DNA of 64,000 bases from an uncultured Collinsella sp. (GCA_900759565.1 CAAEVV010000049.1:12575-76574); one strand, 5' to 3'. Shown: positions 8,791 through 16,900, counted from the first letter of the stretch. Program-made: numbers and translations. The notes: generated from the sequence alone by a model not told the origin.

Positions 8791-8872
8791 CATGAGACGC
8801 ATGGCCCACCCGAACGAGCCACTCGCGCGTACAGTAAAGGCGGGTAATCCATGGGCGGTTACAGATCAGGAG
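8791..8872 (+). repeat. Duplicated leader, copy A (orphan)
   Basis: This stretch matches 10846-10928 except for about six single-base differences and one indel, including the block CGCGCGTACAGTAAAGG. Copy B leads into a lipoprotein gene. Copy A leads into the 3' end of the opposing zinc-ribbon gene, with no gene after it in its own direction. It looks like the remnant of a lost third lipoprotein copy. Confidence 0.7.
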
Positions 8873-8917
8873 CCCTAGCTGTCGGTGTTTCCGATTGCCC
8901 GCTATAGGCACGGGCGC

Positions 8918-9757
8918 CTAGTCCACCTGAAACGTCGGCAGCAGCGTGTCGATAATCTTCGACCCCATGTCGCGGTTTGCAGTCGAGTACTCCAAATGCG
9001 CCGTGGCAATCGTCGAATCCGTGACGATCGTCTTTTCGTAAATGATCGTATCGTCCTCGCACCACGAGACCACGTACCAGTTGTCGCCCTCTGCGGTATA
9101 GAGGTCGGCCTTGCCCGAGGTGTCCGCATCGACGAACATCTCGTGTGCAGTTTCGTCGTTAATGTTGACGTAGCCAAACAGGTTGATCACAAAACCCGTC
9201 TCCGGATCCTCATACCTAGTGCCGCTGCCGCTGGGAGTATCTTCCATCTCAAAACGGTTGGGAATCGACATGCTATAAGGGTGAAGGTCGTTCGTGTACG
9301 TATGCACGTCGGTCAGGTAATCGTCCGAATCGCCCGAGCCGTAGTATGCCGATTCGTCCTCGGGAACGGCCTCGCCATCCGACGACGAAGACTCCTTGGC
9401 CTTGGACTTGTCATCCTTTTTCTTGGCAGAAGAATCTTTCTCGTCCGAAGACCCGGTATCGATTACCGAGATTTGCGTGTCGGAACTCTTGGACCCGTTA
9501 AGCATCGTGAGCACAAACACCGTGCCGCCACCGATGAGGACCACAACAGCACATGCCACAGCGATAATGATCGGCGCCTTGCTCTTAGGCTTTTGAGGCG
9601 CGGGCGCAACCGGCGGCATCGACTGGGTCAGGCCCGGGGCAGAGGAAGGACCAGCGCCCGTAGGCGTCGGCGCGGAGCCACCCGCCAGCGAGGCCCCACA
9701 GTGCGTACAAAACGTCGATCCATCAGGCACTTGCTGTCCGCATTTTTGACAGAACAT
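8918..9757 (-). CDS. Zinc-ribbon membrane protein with extracytoplasmic domain
   Basis: The 279-residue protein starts with a treble-clef-like zinc ribbon, CQKC (3-6) and CTHC (17-20). A Pro/Ala-rich linker follows, then one membrane helix at about 62-85 (IIIAVACAVVVLIGGGTVFVL), then a Ser/Asp/Lys-rich spacer. The exported domain (about 155-279) contains LHPYSMSIPNRFEME, reminiscent of PsbP/lipoprotein-type beta-sheet domains. The architecture of cytoplasmic ribbon, single helix and exported domain recurs in the 22926-24944 gene. The function is not known; a membrane sensor or envelope-stress role is only a guess. The start has moderate support. Confidence 0.75.
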   Translation of the reverse strand: MFCQKCGQQVPDGSTFCTHCGASLAGGSAPTPTGAGPSSAPGLTQSMPPVAPAPQKPKSKAPIIIAVACAVVVLIGGGTVFVLTMLNGSKSSDTQISVIDTGSSDEKDSSAKKKDDKSKAKESSSSDGEAVPEDESAYYGSGDSDDYLTDVHTYTNDLHPYSMSIPNRFEMEDTPSGSGTRYEDPETGFVINLFGYVNINDETAHEMFVDADTSGKADLYTAEGDNWYVVSWCEDDTIIYEKTIVTDSTIATAHLEYSTANRDMGSKIIDTLLPTFQVD

Positions 9758-10109
9758 CGTTCGACCTTTCGTGGTTTAGCTTTTGTCACAGCCAAGTCTA
9801 TACGCCCCCACCCAGGGCGCTGTTGCGCAACATGAAAAAGCCGATGCCGAGCCGTGCCGTCCCATGCGCCTGCCCCAAACATGGGACACATGGCCCACCT
9901 TTCGAGACTCCCGGGCAGCACAAGCTGGGGCATATCTATAAGTAAGGAACCCGTTGGGGCACGGCCACTCAACGGCCGAAAACTAAGAACGGAGGTATCG
10001 CCGCACCACACACAACGACATCCGTCACGCTTGCGAATAGCAACATACACCAACGGCTCCAACAACCCGCGGCGCCGTGATGTCACCGGCAGACAAGGAG
10101 GACGCCACC
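9758..10109. other. Divergent region between zinc-ribbon and first lipoprotein genes
   Basis: Contains the motif copy at 9879-9900, an 8-bp inverted repeat (GTCCCATG, 9859-9866, with CATGGGAC, 9880-9887) and a -10-like TATAAG at 9937-9942. No gene is supported. Confidence 0.5.
9879..9900 (+). promoter_or_regulatory. Shared upstream motif (third copy)
   Basis: ATGGGACACATGGCCCACC here also occurs at 10847-10865 and, with two changes, at 8792-8810. Two copies precede paralogous lipoprotein genes, so it may be a shared regulatory site. Confidence 0.45.
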
Positions 10110-10715
10110 ATGAAGAAAAAGACCCTATCGATCCTTTCCCTGTGCATCGCCCTCTTTGCCGCACTCGCCCTTGTCGGCTGCGGCGGGAGCGGATCGGGCG
10201 GGGGCAGCAGCGCATCCAAGAGCGAGGGCAAGGAAAAAGCTCCCGTCGCCAAGAAGACCGACTTTATCTGGTTTAAGGTCGAGATGCCCGAGAGCGTTGG
10301 CGTAAGCGACTCCGCCGGCAAGAATGCCGACAGGGTCCAGCTCACCTTCCCCGAAGACGAGAACGGTTCGGCCGATCGCTTTATCCCCGTTTGGAAAAAA
10401 GCGCTGACGGCAGAGGAATCCCACGCCGACCAGGCAGAAAAGAAAGGTGATACGTTCCAGTGGAAGGATGGCGGGTCCGTCGAGTATAACGGCAGGACGT
10501 GGCTCGTCGGAACGTACGAGGACAACAGCGGCGTCTCAACCCTCCTCTTTACCGACGTTGAGCCGGGAAGCGTCTACGTCCTCATCTCGAACTTCGATCT
10601 GCATAAGAAAGAAGCCGAGGCGCTCCTCAACTCCATCGAGTTTCCCGATGACATGGCGAAGGCAGTTGCCGAGGCACGCGAAGTCGAGATTTCGAGCATC
10701 GAGATCAAGCATTAG
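10110..10715 (+). CDS. Lipoprotein, paralogue 1
   Basis: The product has 201 residues from ATG 10110 (AAGGAGGA seven bases upstream). The signal peptide MKKKTLSILSLCIAL leads to the lipobox LVGC, with Cys24 as the lipidation site. A Gly/Ser-rich tether precedes a domain of about 150 residues that starts KKTDFIWFKVEMPE. It is a clear paralogue of the 10938-11531 protein: shared DFIWFKVE, DRFIPV and TLLFTDVEPGSVYV/TEYFTDVDGGSVYV blocks. Each gene has its own terminator and probably its own promoter, so they are tandem duplicates rather than an operon. No known domain was recognised; an envelope-anchored binding protein is the safest reading. Confidence 0.82.
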   Translation: MKKKTLSILSLCIALFAALALVGCGGSGSGGGSSASKSEGKEKAPVAKKTDFIWFKVEMPESVGVSDSAGKNADRVQLTFPEDENGSADRFIPVWKKALTAEESHADQAEKKGDTFQWKDGGSVEYNGRTWLVGTYEDNSGVSTLLFTDVEPGSVYVLISNFDLHKKEAEALLNSIEFPDDMAKAVAEAREVEISSIEIKH

Positions 10716-10769
10716 GGGCTCGCACGCAGCATCGCATGCGCAGTCATTAAATGATCGGACGCCCAGCCA

Positions 10770-10800
10770 GGGGAGGATCGGATCGACCCTCCCCTCTTTT
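10770..10800 (+). terminator. Terminator of lipoprotein gene 1
   Basis: GGGGAGG pairs with CCTCCCC around a 12-base loop and is followed by CTTTT. Confidence 0.8.
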
Positions 10801-10845
10801 GCGCCCGAACATATTGCCACTTGTCGGCGCAAATCCGGCCCCCAG

Positions 10846-10928
10846 AATGGGACACATGGCCCACCTGAACGAGCCGCTCGCGCGTACAGTAAAGGCAGGT
10901 AATCCATGGGCGGTTACAGATCGAGGAG
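10846..10928 (+). repeat. Duplicated leader, copy B, before lipoprotein gene 2
   Basis: Near-identical to 8791-8872. This copy ends with the ribosome-binding site GAGGAGG of the lipoprotein gene, so it is the functional one. It contains a -10-like TACAGT. Confidence 0.7.
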
Positions 10929-10937
10929 GACACGACC

Positions 10938-11531
10938 ATGAAAAAGAAGGCCTTTGCGATTCTCACCCTCTGCATCAGTCTCTTTGCCGCGGTTGCCCTG
11001 GTGGGCTGTGGCGGAAGCGGCGGCGCTACCGGCAGTGGCGGTGGCGGCGGAGCAGAAAAGCCAGCCGTGGATATGAGGACCGACTTCATTTGGTTTAAGG
11101 TCGAGGTCCCCGAGGGCGTCGAGATCACCGACGTTGCCGGCGACACGGCCGATAGGGCCCAGTTTAAGTTCACCGAGAGCGAGCACGCCAGCGACCGCTT
11201 CATCCCCGTCTTCGATCCTGACAAGAACGCCGATGAACTGTTCGACTACGAGGCCAAATGGAAGGCCAACTCTGGATGGACCGAGAGCGATCCCGTTAAG
11301 TACAGCGGCAAGACCTGGCGCAGTGCCTACTTCACGCACTCGGGCGGCGTAACGACCGAGTACTTCACCGACGTTGACGGCGGCAGTGTGTACGTGCGTA
11401 TCGACAACGTCGAGGAACACAAGGACGCCGTCGAGACCATGATGAAGTCCCTGGAGTTTGTCGATGATATCGCCGAGGCAAAGACCGAGGCCATGGATGT
11501 TAAGCTCGAGGATATCGAGATCAAACGCTAA
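10938..11531 (+). CDS. Lipoprotein, paralogue 2
   Basis: The product has 197 residues, with GAGGAGGA eight bases before ATG 10938. The signal peptide and lipobox LVGC place the modified Cys at residue 24. The mature part begins with a Gly-rich tether and MRTDFIWFKVEVPEG and ends LEDIEIKR, matching the ISSIEIKH end of paralogue 1. The two proteins are alike over their whole length, which points to a recent tandem duplication. The preceding leader has a second, gene-less copy at 8791. No ligand-binding or enzymatic motif was recognised; the protein should be anchored on the outer face of the membrane. Confidence 0.82.
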   Translation: MKKKAFAILTLCISLFAAVALVGCGGSGGATGSGGGGGAEKPAVDMRTDFIWFKVEVPEGVEITDVAGDTADRAQFKFTESEHASDRFIPVFDPDKNADELFDYEAKWKANSGWTESDPVKYSGKTWRSAYFTHSGGVTTEYFTDVDGGSVYVRIDNVEEHKDAVETMMKSLEFVDDIAEAKTEAMDVKLEDIEIKR

Positions 11532-11835
11532 GCGACTGGCGAGCGCAACGGGAAACACGAGCGCAGTGCTAACAAGCGGCGGGCCCCAGCGCTTCGTATC
11601 CAGGGAGGGCCGGTAAACCGACCCTCCCTTTCTTATGCCGGCAGCTGACGAACGAGAGGATACCGGGCTCCGGAACCACCCCAAATGTGGCAACAGTACG
11701 AAAACGGCAAGCAACCCAACACATCCGCCCGCCGATTTATTGCGCCGCGCAGACAATTAAACCGGCGTCTATAAACGTCTGGGCAGTATAGTGACCAAAA
11801 CGAGCGCGCAGCCGCACCCTGCGAATGGAGGAGTT
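11532..11835. other. Intergenic region before the PLC-like gene
   Basis: Contains the terminator at 11602-11632 and a -10-like TATAGT at 11787-11792, about 44 bases before the next start. Nothing else was seen. Confidence 0.5.
11602..11632 (+). terminator. Terminator of lipoprotein gene 2
   Basis: AGGGAGGG.CGGT pairs with ACCG.CCCTCCCT around a 2-base loop, with one mismatch, and runs into TTCTT. Confidence 0.8.
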
Positions 11836-14319
11836 ATGGCCGAACATCATGCCATCAGTCGCCGAGCGTTTACGCTGGGCCTAGGACTTGCGGCATTGTC
11901 GCCATTTGCAAGCCTGCCCGAAACCGCGGGATTGGGCCTTCCCCTGCGAGCGGCATTTGCAGACAACACACCCGCACCGTCGGACAGCCTCGACAATTTC
12001 GTCATTCGCCTTCGCCCCGCGGGCTATTTTCGCACCGCGAGCGTCAACCAAGACGGCAACGTTCGCGGCAACGTCTGCCACCTGTTTAACGACGGCACGT
12101 CCAGCAAGCTCATCCTTGAGAACGTAACGACCAAGAATGACGATACAAACTGGTATGCTATCCGCACCTTGCTCAATTTCGAAGAGCATAAAAAGACGGG
12201 CTACAGCATTTGGTCGGTCGACGACGACTCGGACAAAGATGGAAAGGTCATCCACGTATGGGGCGGCGAGTATGACAACAAGCCCAGCCGCGCTTTTGCG
12301 TTCGAGCGTCAATCAAACGGAACCTATATCATCCGAGACCGCACGGTCGAGAAAGAAACCGAGAAAAAAGACATTAAGTACCTGGCAATAGAATCGAACG
12401 GCAAAGACCAGGACAACAATAAGATCTGCCATAAGAGTAAGAGCATTCCGTGGGAGCTAGAACTTGTCGGTTACGACATGGGCAAGATCAATACCACAGT
12501 TAGAAGTATCGACTGGACCACGTATAGCAGCTACGTCGACGGACCATGCTGGATGAAATACGTCGACGACAACAAGTACCTCGACGAGCTGAGTATCCCG
12601 GGCACGCATGATTCGGGCACCTGCAGCGTGGACAACGACACCGAGCCCCAATCCTCACAAGCAAAGTGCCAGCAGGATTACATCCCCACGCAGTTGCTCG
12701 AAGGCATTCGCTATTTTGATATCCGACTCGGAAGGAACGACGAGAACGGCGACCCCGGTATCGACCATGGAAGATGCTACCTGCTCAAAAAAGACGGGGG
12801 CTTTATGCATCTCTCCAATGTCATCGACTACTTCAAAACATTTTTGAACGAAAACCCATCAGAAGCGCTCATCATGCTTGCGTCACGAGGCAACGACGAG
12901 GCTACCGACGAAAGCGTTACGACGGCTTTCGCCAAGGTTATGCACGATAATCCCGATCTGTTCTACACGTCGAGCCGAATCCCCACACTGAACGAGGTGC
13001 GCGGAAAGATCGTCCTGCTGCGTCGATTTGTACTCGCCGGCAACAGCGTAAGCAGCCACACGTGGGGCCTCGATCTCACCCAATGGGACGACAAAATCAA
13101 GGCGCATTCCGGGCAGTCGATGTGCCTCGTCCAAGACGCGCGAGGCTTTGAGACTACGGGCAATGAGGGCGACAAAGAGCCCTATTGCACCAAGGTATAC
13201 GCCCAGGACCATTTTGAATGCACCGGAACCGACAAGACTAGCTGGGTCGATATGGCGCTGCGAGAGACGACCAATCTCACGCGCAACAAGGTGGACGTCG
13301 AGGACAATGATGGCGCCAAGGTGCAAGTCCTGGAACGCTGCTGGTCTATCAACTACACCAGTTGCACGAATTACAAACAAGGAAGCAATCCTTTTACCGC
13401 GTCGCGAGTGGTCAACGAGCATCTGTACAAGAGCCAGTACATCAATCCCAGCGGCAGCGATAAAACAAAGTCAGATTGCCTCAAGCACGTTGGCATTATC
13501 GCGTCCGACTTTGTCGATTCGGCACTGGCCCGGAGCATCTACCAACGCAATTACGACGCGAAGCACAAGCCAACAGTTTCATGCTGCCTCCCGGACCGCA
13601 TGCACATGACGTATGGAGACTCGCTGAGCGATGCCTCGCTCCAAGATGGCAAGACCGTTGGCGAGGGCCATTTCCGCCTTGTCGACAGCAGCAACGTACT
13701 CAACGTGGCGGCTTCGGGCCATGCGTTTGCCATCGAATATGTGGATGTCGATGCCCTGGGCAACGAGACCGCTACGGAGTTGCGGGGATCCGTGCCCATC
13801 GATATCGATCCGCGCGTGCTGACGCCCCATTTTGAGGGACTTGAAGGCCTTAAGGCCGGCGAGGATGTGCGCGCCAAGGTCACGGCGCCGCTCGACGGCA
13901 AGCTCGAAACCGATGCCTGTACGGCCCAGCTCGAATTTGTGCACGACGCGAACGGCGCTCCGGGCGCGGCAATGGCCGAGGGCGAAACATTTGCCGCAGG
14001 AACGTACTGGGTGCGCGTGAACGGTCTCTTGGGCGACGCGGCGCAGAACTACACGCTCGCCAGCGACGGAGCCGCAAGCTTTACCGTAGCGGCCTCGAGC
14101 AGTGCAGGCGCCGCCGGCGCCGGCACTGGCGCCAACGCGGGCAGCGCCGACAAGAACGGCAAGGGCAACAAGGGCAAGGGCTCGGGCGGAAAACTCGCCG
14201 ACACAGGCGACGGCTCTGGCATCGCCGCCGGGCTCGCCGCTGCCGCCGTGGCGACGACGGTCGCCGGCGCAGCAATGCTTGTTAACGACCGCGAAAACGC
14301 CGAGGACGTTAGCGAATAG
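11836..14319 (+). CDS. Exported PI-specific phospholipase C-like protein
   Basis: The protein has 827 residues from ATG 11836 (GGAGG upstream). SRRAFTLGLGLAALSPFAS (8-26) is a twin-arginine-type signal. Residues about 50-215 look like a ricin-type beta-trefoil. The PI-PLC X domain follows, with the two expected catalytic histidines, His258 in GTHDSG and His311 in DHGRCY, plus the FDIRLGR strand. PI-PLC X enzymes cut phosphoinositides or GPI anchors by general acid-base catalysis. Later residues form beta-rich domains and a Gly/Lys-rich linker. The end resembles a sorting signal but reads LADTG (787-791) and has an acidic tail, so it may not be a sortase substrate. It could act on host lipids or on bacterial phospholipids. 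Confidence 0.85.
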   Translation: MAEHHAISRRAFTLGLGLAALSPFASLPETAGLGLPLRAAFADNTPAPSDSLDNFVIRLRPAGYFRTASVNQDGNVRGNVCHLFNDGTSSKLILENVTTKNDDTNWYAIRTLLNFEEHKKTGYSIWSVDDDSDKDGKVIHVWGGEYDNKPSRAFAFERQSNGTYIIRDRTVEKETEKKDIKYLAIESNGKDQDNNKICHKSKSIPWELELVGYDMGKINTTVRSIDWTTYSSYVDGPCWMKYVDDNKYLDELSIPGTHDSGTCSVDNDTEPQSSQAKCQQDYIPTQLLEGIRYFDIRLGRNDENGDPGIDHGRCYLLKKDGGFMHLSNVIDYFKTFLNENPSEALIMLASRGNDEATDESVTTAFAKVMHDNPDLFYTSSRIPTLNEVRGKIVLLRRFVLAGNSVSSHTWGLDLTQWDDKIKAHSGQSMCLVQDARGFETTGNEGDKEPYCTKVYAQDHFECTGTDKTSWVDMALRETTNLTRNKVDVEDNDGAKVQVLERCWSINYTSCTNYKQGSNPFTASRVVNEHLYKSQYINPSGSDKTKSDCLKHVGIIASDFVDSALARSIYQRNYDAKHKPTVSCCLPDRMHMTYGDSLSDASLQDGKTVGEGHFRLVDSSNVLNVAASGHAFAIEYVDVDALGNETATELRGSVPIDIDPRVLTPHFEGLEGLKAGEDVRAKVTAPLDGKLETDACTAQLEFVHDANGAPGAAMAEGETFAAGTYWVRVNGLLGDAAQNYTLASDGAASFTVAASSSAGAAGAGTGANAGSADKNGKGNKGKGSGGKLADTGDGSGIAAGLAAAAVATTVAGAAMLVNDRENAEDVSE

Positions 14320-14351
14320 GCCAGCCGACTATTTGACGCATCGATTTGATG

Positions 14352-14387
14352 AGGGGCGCAGAATACCGTTCTGCGCCCCTAGCTTTT
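14352..14387 (+). terminator. Terminator of the PLC-like gene
   Basis: A 12-bp stem (AGGGGCGCAGAA with its complement), loop TACCG, then AGCTTTT. Confidence 0.85.
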
Positions 14388-14528
14388 GCAGATGAGTGAG
14401 CAGCGTGTCCAGCACGCTCGCAGGTCGAGCAACTAGCCAGCGCGTCGCCCAGTGCGCAGTCGCAATCTTAGCCCGAACGTCGTTGCCGACTACGTCACCG
14501 AGTTCAGCACGTTCACGAATTCCCGAGC

Positions 14529-14804
14529 CTAGGAGTGACTGCTCAGCCTGTAGGAACAGGCGGTCAGCAACCTATTACGGAGGAGCACGCGCTTACCCTT
14601 GATCCTGTTGACACCCGCAATGTCCTTGAGGCAGACGATCTTGGTATGGGTACCGAAGAAGTTGTTCTTCACGACCGCCTCGATACGATTGGGATAGATG
14701 CTTATTCCCTTGAAAACGCCGGCACCCTTATCGTGAAACAGCAACGTGTTGTTATCCACGCGCGCCACCCCCATGGAGTTCGATAAAACCATCTCTATGA
14801 CCAC
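14529..14804 (-). CDS. Hypothetical protein, possibly a gene remnant
   Basis: The 91-residue frame (GTG start) has normal codon use and a beta-rich middle, KGISIYPNRIEAVVKNN and IVCLKDIAGVNRIKG, which resembles a small PH-like domain. No good ribosome-binding site precedes the GTG or the internal ATG. Downstream on the same strand another frame stays open to about 14330, so this could be a longer gene broken by a frameshift. The family was not recognised, and the antisense frame over it is a shadow. Confidence 0.35.
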   Translation of the reverse strand: MVIEMVLSNSMGVARVDNNTLLFHDKGAGVFKGISIYPNRIEAVVKNNFFGTHTKIVCLKDIAGVNRIKGKRVLLRNRLLTACSYRLSSHS

Positions 14805-14932
14805 ATTTTAGCCACCGCAAACCCTTTTCGCGGTCGTGCGCAGAGCACCAAAATCGTGTCCGCACGAGCAAATAGACTAATACAACAAGGAATATAAGCC
14901 GTTATCCAAGGATGGCGTCGCAAAACAAAGGA

Positions 14933-14946
14933 TTAGCAATAGCTAA
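14933..14946. promoter_or_regulatory. Candidate hicAB operator
   Basis: TTAGCAATAGCTAA is a dyad with 5-bp arms and a 4-base spacer. It lies 60 bases before hicA and upstream of the AT-rich TAATATATAG stretch that could hold the -10 box. HicB antitoxins with a DNA-binding domain usually repress their own promoter. Confidence 0.4.
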
Positions 14947-15005
14947 GATTTAAGTCTAAAAAACCCTTAGGAAGTGCTAATATATAGTCATTGAAAGAGG
15001 CTGAG

Positions 15006-15176
15006 ATGCAGAGACGCGAATTGATCCGTATCCTCGAAGAAGCCGGCTTCATCTCGAAAGGAGGCACCAATCACGAGAAGTTCGTCAAAGGCGACAAGCT
15101 CGTGCTCGTAAAACGCCACCGAGAGATCGAGGAGCAAATTGCCAAAAGAATCCTAAGGCAGGCAGGGCTTCGGTAG
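15006..15176 (+). CDS. hicA: HicA-family mRNA interferase toxin
   Basis: The product has 56 residues from ATG 15006, with GAGG six bases upstream; the in-frame TTG at 14991 lacks a site. The fold signature is complete: helix MQRRELIRILEEAGF, the loop KGGTNHEKF containing the family's catalytic His, strand KLVLVKRH, and a final helix ending LRQAGL. HicA toxins cleave mRNA when free of HicB. The gene is followed 45 bases later by hicB in the usual toxin-first order. The small size and position in a variable region fit an acquired toxin-antitoxin module. Confidence 0.88.
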   Translation: MQRRELIRILEEAGFISKGGTNHEKFVKGDKLVLVKRHREIEEQIAKRILRQAGLR

Positions 15177-15221
15177 CTCATCCTCATCACATTTCGCATC
15201 GCTTTTTAAAGGAGGTCTTAC

Positions 15222-15674
15222 ATGGTTTACGTATGGGAATTCGAGTTCTTTGATTCGGACGGCGTTGTCGACGCTGTGCCATGTGGCTCGCTGGGCGGAG
15301 GTGGAACGTTCGGATCCGACCTAAACGACGCTGTCGAAAGCGCCGCTGATTTTCTCGCATGCATGGTCGATGACCACCTAATGGGCGGCGTCGACCTGCC
15401 TGCGCCGGACTTTGGCCACGAGCCGCAGCACGGTGGCAAGATTATCGCCGTGGCCGTCAGTCGCGAACTCGGCGACATCCCCGCCGTCACCGCAGCGGAT
15501 GCCGCGCGTATGCTCGGTGTTAGCTCAGCACGGGTATCGCAGCTGATAAATGCTGGGCTGTTGGATTCATGGAAGGACGGCACCAAGCGCATGGTGTCCA
15601 AAGCTTCCATCGAGGCACGACTCGCCGACGCTCCAAAGGCAGGGCGCCCAAAAGAGGTCCCTATTGCCGTGTAA
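15222..15674 (+). CDS. hicB: HicB-family antitoxin with C-terminal HTH
   Basis: The 150-residue protein is preceded by AAAGGAGG. The first 85 residues form the partly degraded RNase-H-like HicB fold (VYVWEFEFFDSDG, then SLGGGGTFGSDLNDAVESAADFL). Residues about 88-140 are a helix-turn-helix, AADAARMLGVSSARVSQLINAGLLDSW, close to MerR/XRE-type recognition helices, ending with an AT-hook-like GRPKE. It should neutralise HicA and repress the module's promoter, perhaps at the dyad 14933-14946. The long hairpin 15717-15757 downstream may end the transcript. Confidence 0.85.
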   Translation: MVYVWEFEFFDSDGVVDAVPCGSLGGGGTFGSDLNDAVESAADFLACMVDDHLMGGVDLPAPDFGHEPQHGGKIIAVAVSRELGDIPAVTAADAARMLGVSSARVSQLINAGLLDSWKDGTKRMVSKASIEARLADAPKAGRPKEVPIAV

Positions 15675-15716
15675 AGGAACGCCAGGGCATATCGTTTTGA
15701 CATATCGGCCATTGAG

Positions 15717-15757
15717 TTCTCTCGATTCGCGACGCACTGCGTCGCGAATCGAGAGAA
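15717..15757. repeat. Long-stem palindrome, family with CACTG loop, copy 1
   Basis: An 18-bp perfect stem (TTCTCTCGATTCGCGACG and complement) with loop CACTG. It lies just after hicB and may act as its terminator, though no T-tract follows. A relative lies at 15841-15869. Confidence 0.6.
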
Positions 15758-15840
15758 ACCGTCTCAACCCCAATGATTCGGTTAGGTCCGCACACGCTTG
15801 CGCAATGAACAAGCAAAGCATGTTTGCCGTCGGGCTCCCC

Positions 15841-15869
15841 CAATTCGGATCGCACTGCGTTCCGAATTG
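15841..15869. repeat. Palindrome with CACTG loop, copy 2
   Basis: CAATTCGGA pairs with TCCGAATTG, then one mismatch, then CG/CG around the same loop CACTG. Relative to copy 1 both arms have changed in step, so base pairing is kept. Confidence 0.6.
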
Positions 15870-15929
15870 AACCTGACACGCTGCCGCAGGTTATCACGAA
15901 TTCCCGACAGAGCATAAAAGGAGCTTTCC

Positions 15930-16718
15930 ATGACAGAAAGACCGAAAACAACACTGCGCGACTGCATCTATGGGCTCGCCGTCGGCGACGCGCTGGGCGT
16001 TCCCTACGAGTTCAGACCTCGTGGCGCGTTCGAATGCACCAACATGATCGGCTACGGCACGCATGGGCAGCCCGCCGGCACCTGGAGCGATGACACGTCC
16101 ATGACGCTTGCTACCTGCGACTCGATTAGGGAGCTCGGGCATATCGACACCGCAGACATGCGCGACAAGTTCGTAAGCTGGATTGCCCGTGGCGAGTATA
16201 CGATTGACGGCGTTTTCGATTACGGCGGCACGACCGCCCGCGCCCTGCACACCGGCAAAGGAGGCTCCGGCGAGCGCGACAACGGCAACGGCTCGCTCAT
16301 GCGTATCGCGCCCCTGGCGTTCACCGATGCGACAGACGAAGAGGTCAGCAAGGTCTCCGCGATTACGCACGCCCACAGAACGTCGACCGACGCGTGCATC
16401 ATATTTGTCGAGCTAATGAGGGATGTGATGAACAACGCGCTCCCCTCGTGGGCGCTCCACCTGAAAGACGCACCCGAGCACGAAATCAGGTCTGGCGGCT
16501 TCGTGCGCGACACGCTTAAGGCAGCCACCTGGTGCTTCGTCAACACTAACAGCTACGAAGATTGTGTGCTTGCCGCCGTCAACCTGGGCGACGACACCGA
16601 CACCACCGCAGCCGTCGCCGGCGCCCTCGCCGGCACGGCATACGGCATGGACGCCATCCCACGGGGATGGATCGACACCCTGCGCGGTAAAGAGCTGATA
16701 GAGCAGTGTTTGTTTTAG
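15930..16718 (+). CDS. ADP-ribosylglycohydrolase (DraG/ARH family)
   Basis: The 262-residue protein carries both metal-site signatures of the family: GDALGVPYEF and GTWSDDTSM near the N-terminus (15-22 and about 50-60), and GDDTDTTAAVAGALAGTAYG near the C-terminus (about 228-247). The Asp pairs bind the two Mg ions. The family removes ADP-ribose from proteins, nucleic acids or small molecules. No ADP-ribosyltransferase partner lies in the window, so the substrate is open. It follows hicAB after two palindromes and is followed by a terminator, so it is probably transcribed alone. Length is slightly below DraG (about 290). Confidence 0.88.
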   Translation: MTERPKTTLRDCIYGLAVGDALGVPYEFRPRGAFECTNMIGYGTHGQPAGTWSDDTSMTLATCDSIRELGHIDTADMRDKFVSWIARGEYTIDGVFDYGGTTARALHTGKGGSGERDNGNGSLMRIAPLAFTDATDEEVSKVSAITHAHRTSTDACIIFVELMRDVMNNALPSWALHLKDAPEHEIRSGGFVRDTLKAATWCFVNTNSYEDCVLAAVNLGDDTDTTAAVAGALAGTAYGMDAIPRGWIDTLRGKELIEQCLF

Positions 16719-16876
16719 GACACGCCTTCAACGAAGACAGTGTCAGTCAGCGCAAATGATTAAGGGACCGCGTAAACGATGATTACAGAGTGCGCCGTCA
16801 TGGGTCCGTTCGTCACAGAGCAAAGTACCGTGGGGCCGTACACCGTGTTGGTATTCGCATCCCCGCTGCCGCAGAA

Positions 16877-16900
16877 AAGGGCCGGTTGCAGCCGGCCCTT
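16877..16900. other. Hairpin in the gene-free stretch after the glycohydrolase
   Basis: AAGGGCCGG pairs with CCGGCCCTT around loop TTGCAG. No T-tract follows. The surrounding 260 bases hold no supported gene. Confidence 0.4.

Larger units (their letters stand above)
8615..8917. other. Intergenic region with terminator and an orphan leader copy
   Basis: Contains the terminator at 8655-8692 and, at 8791-8872, a near-copy of the leader that precedes the second lipoprotein gene. No coding frame is supported. Confidence 0.6.
14320..15005. other. Mostly non-coding stretch before hicA
   Basis: After the terminator this region holds one doubtful minus-strand frame (14529-14804) and an overlapping stop-free minus-strand stretch below it in another frame. 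It also holds the hicA promoter region. It may be a scar of lost DNA. Confidence 0.45.
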
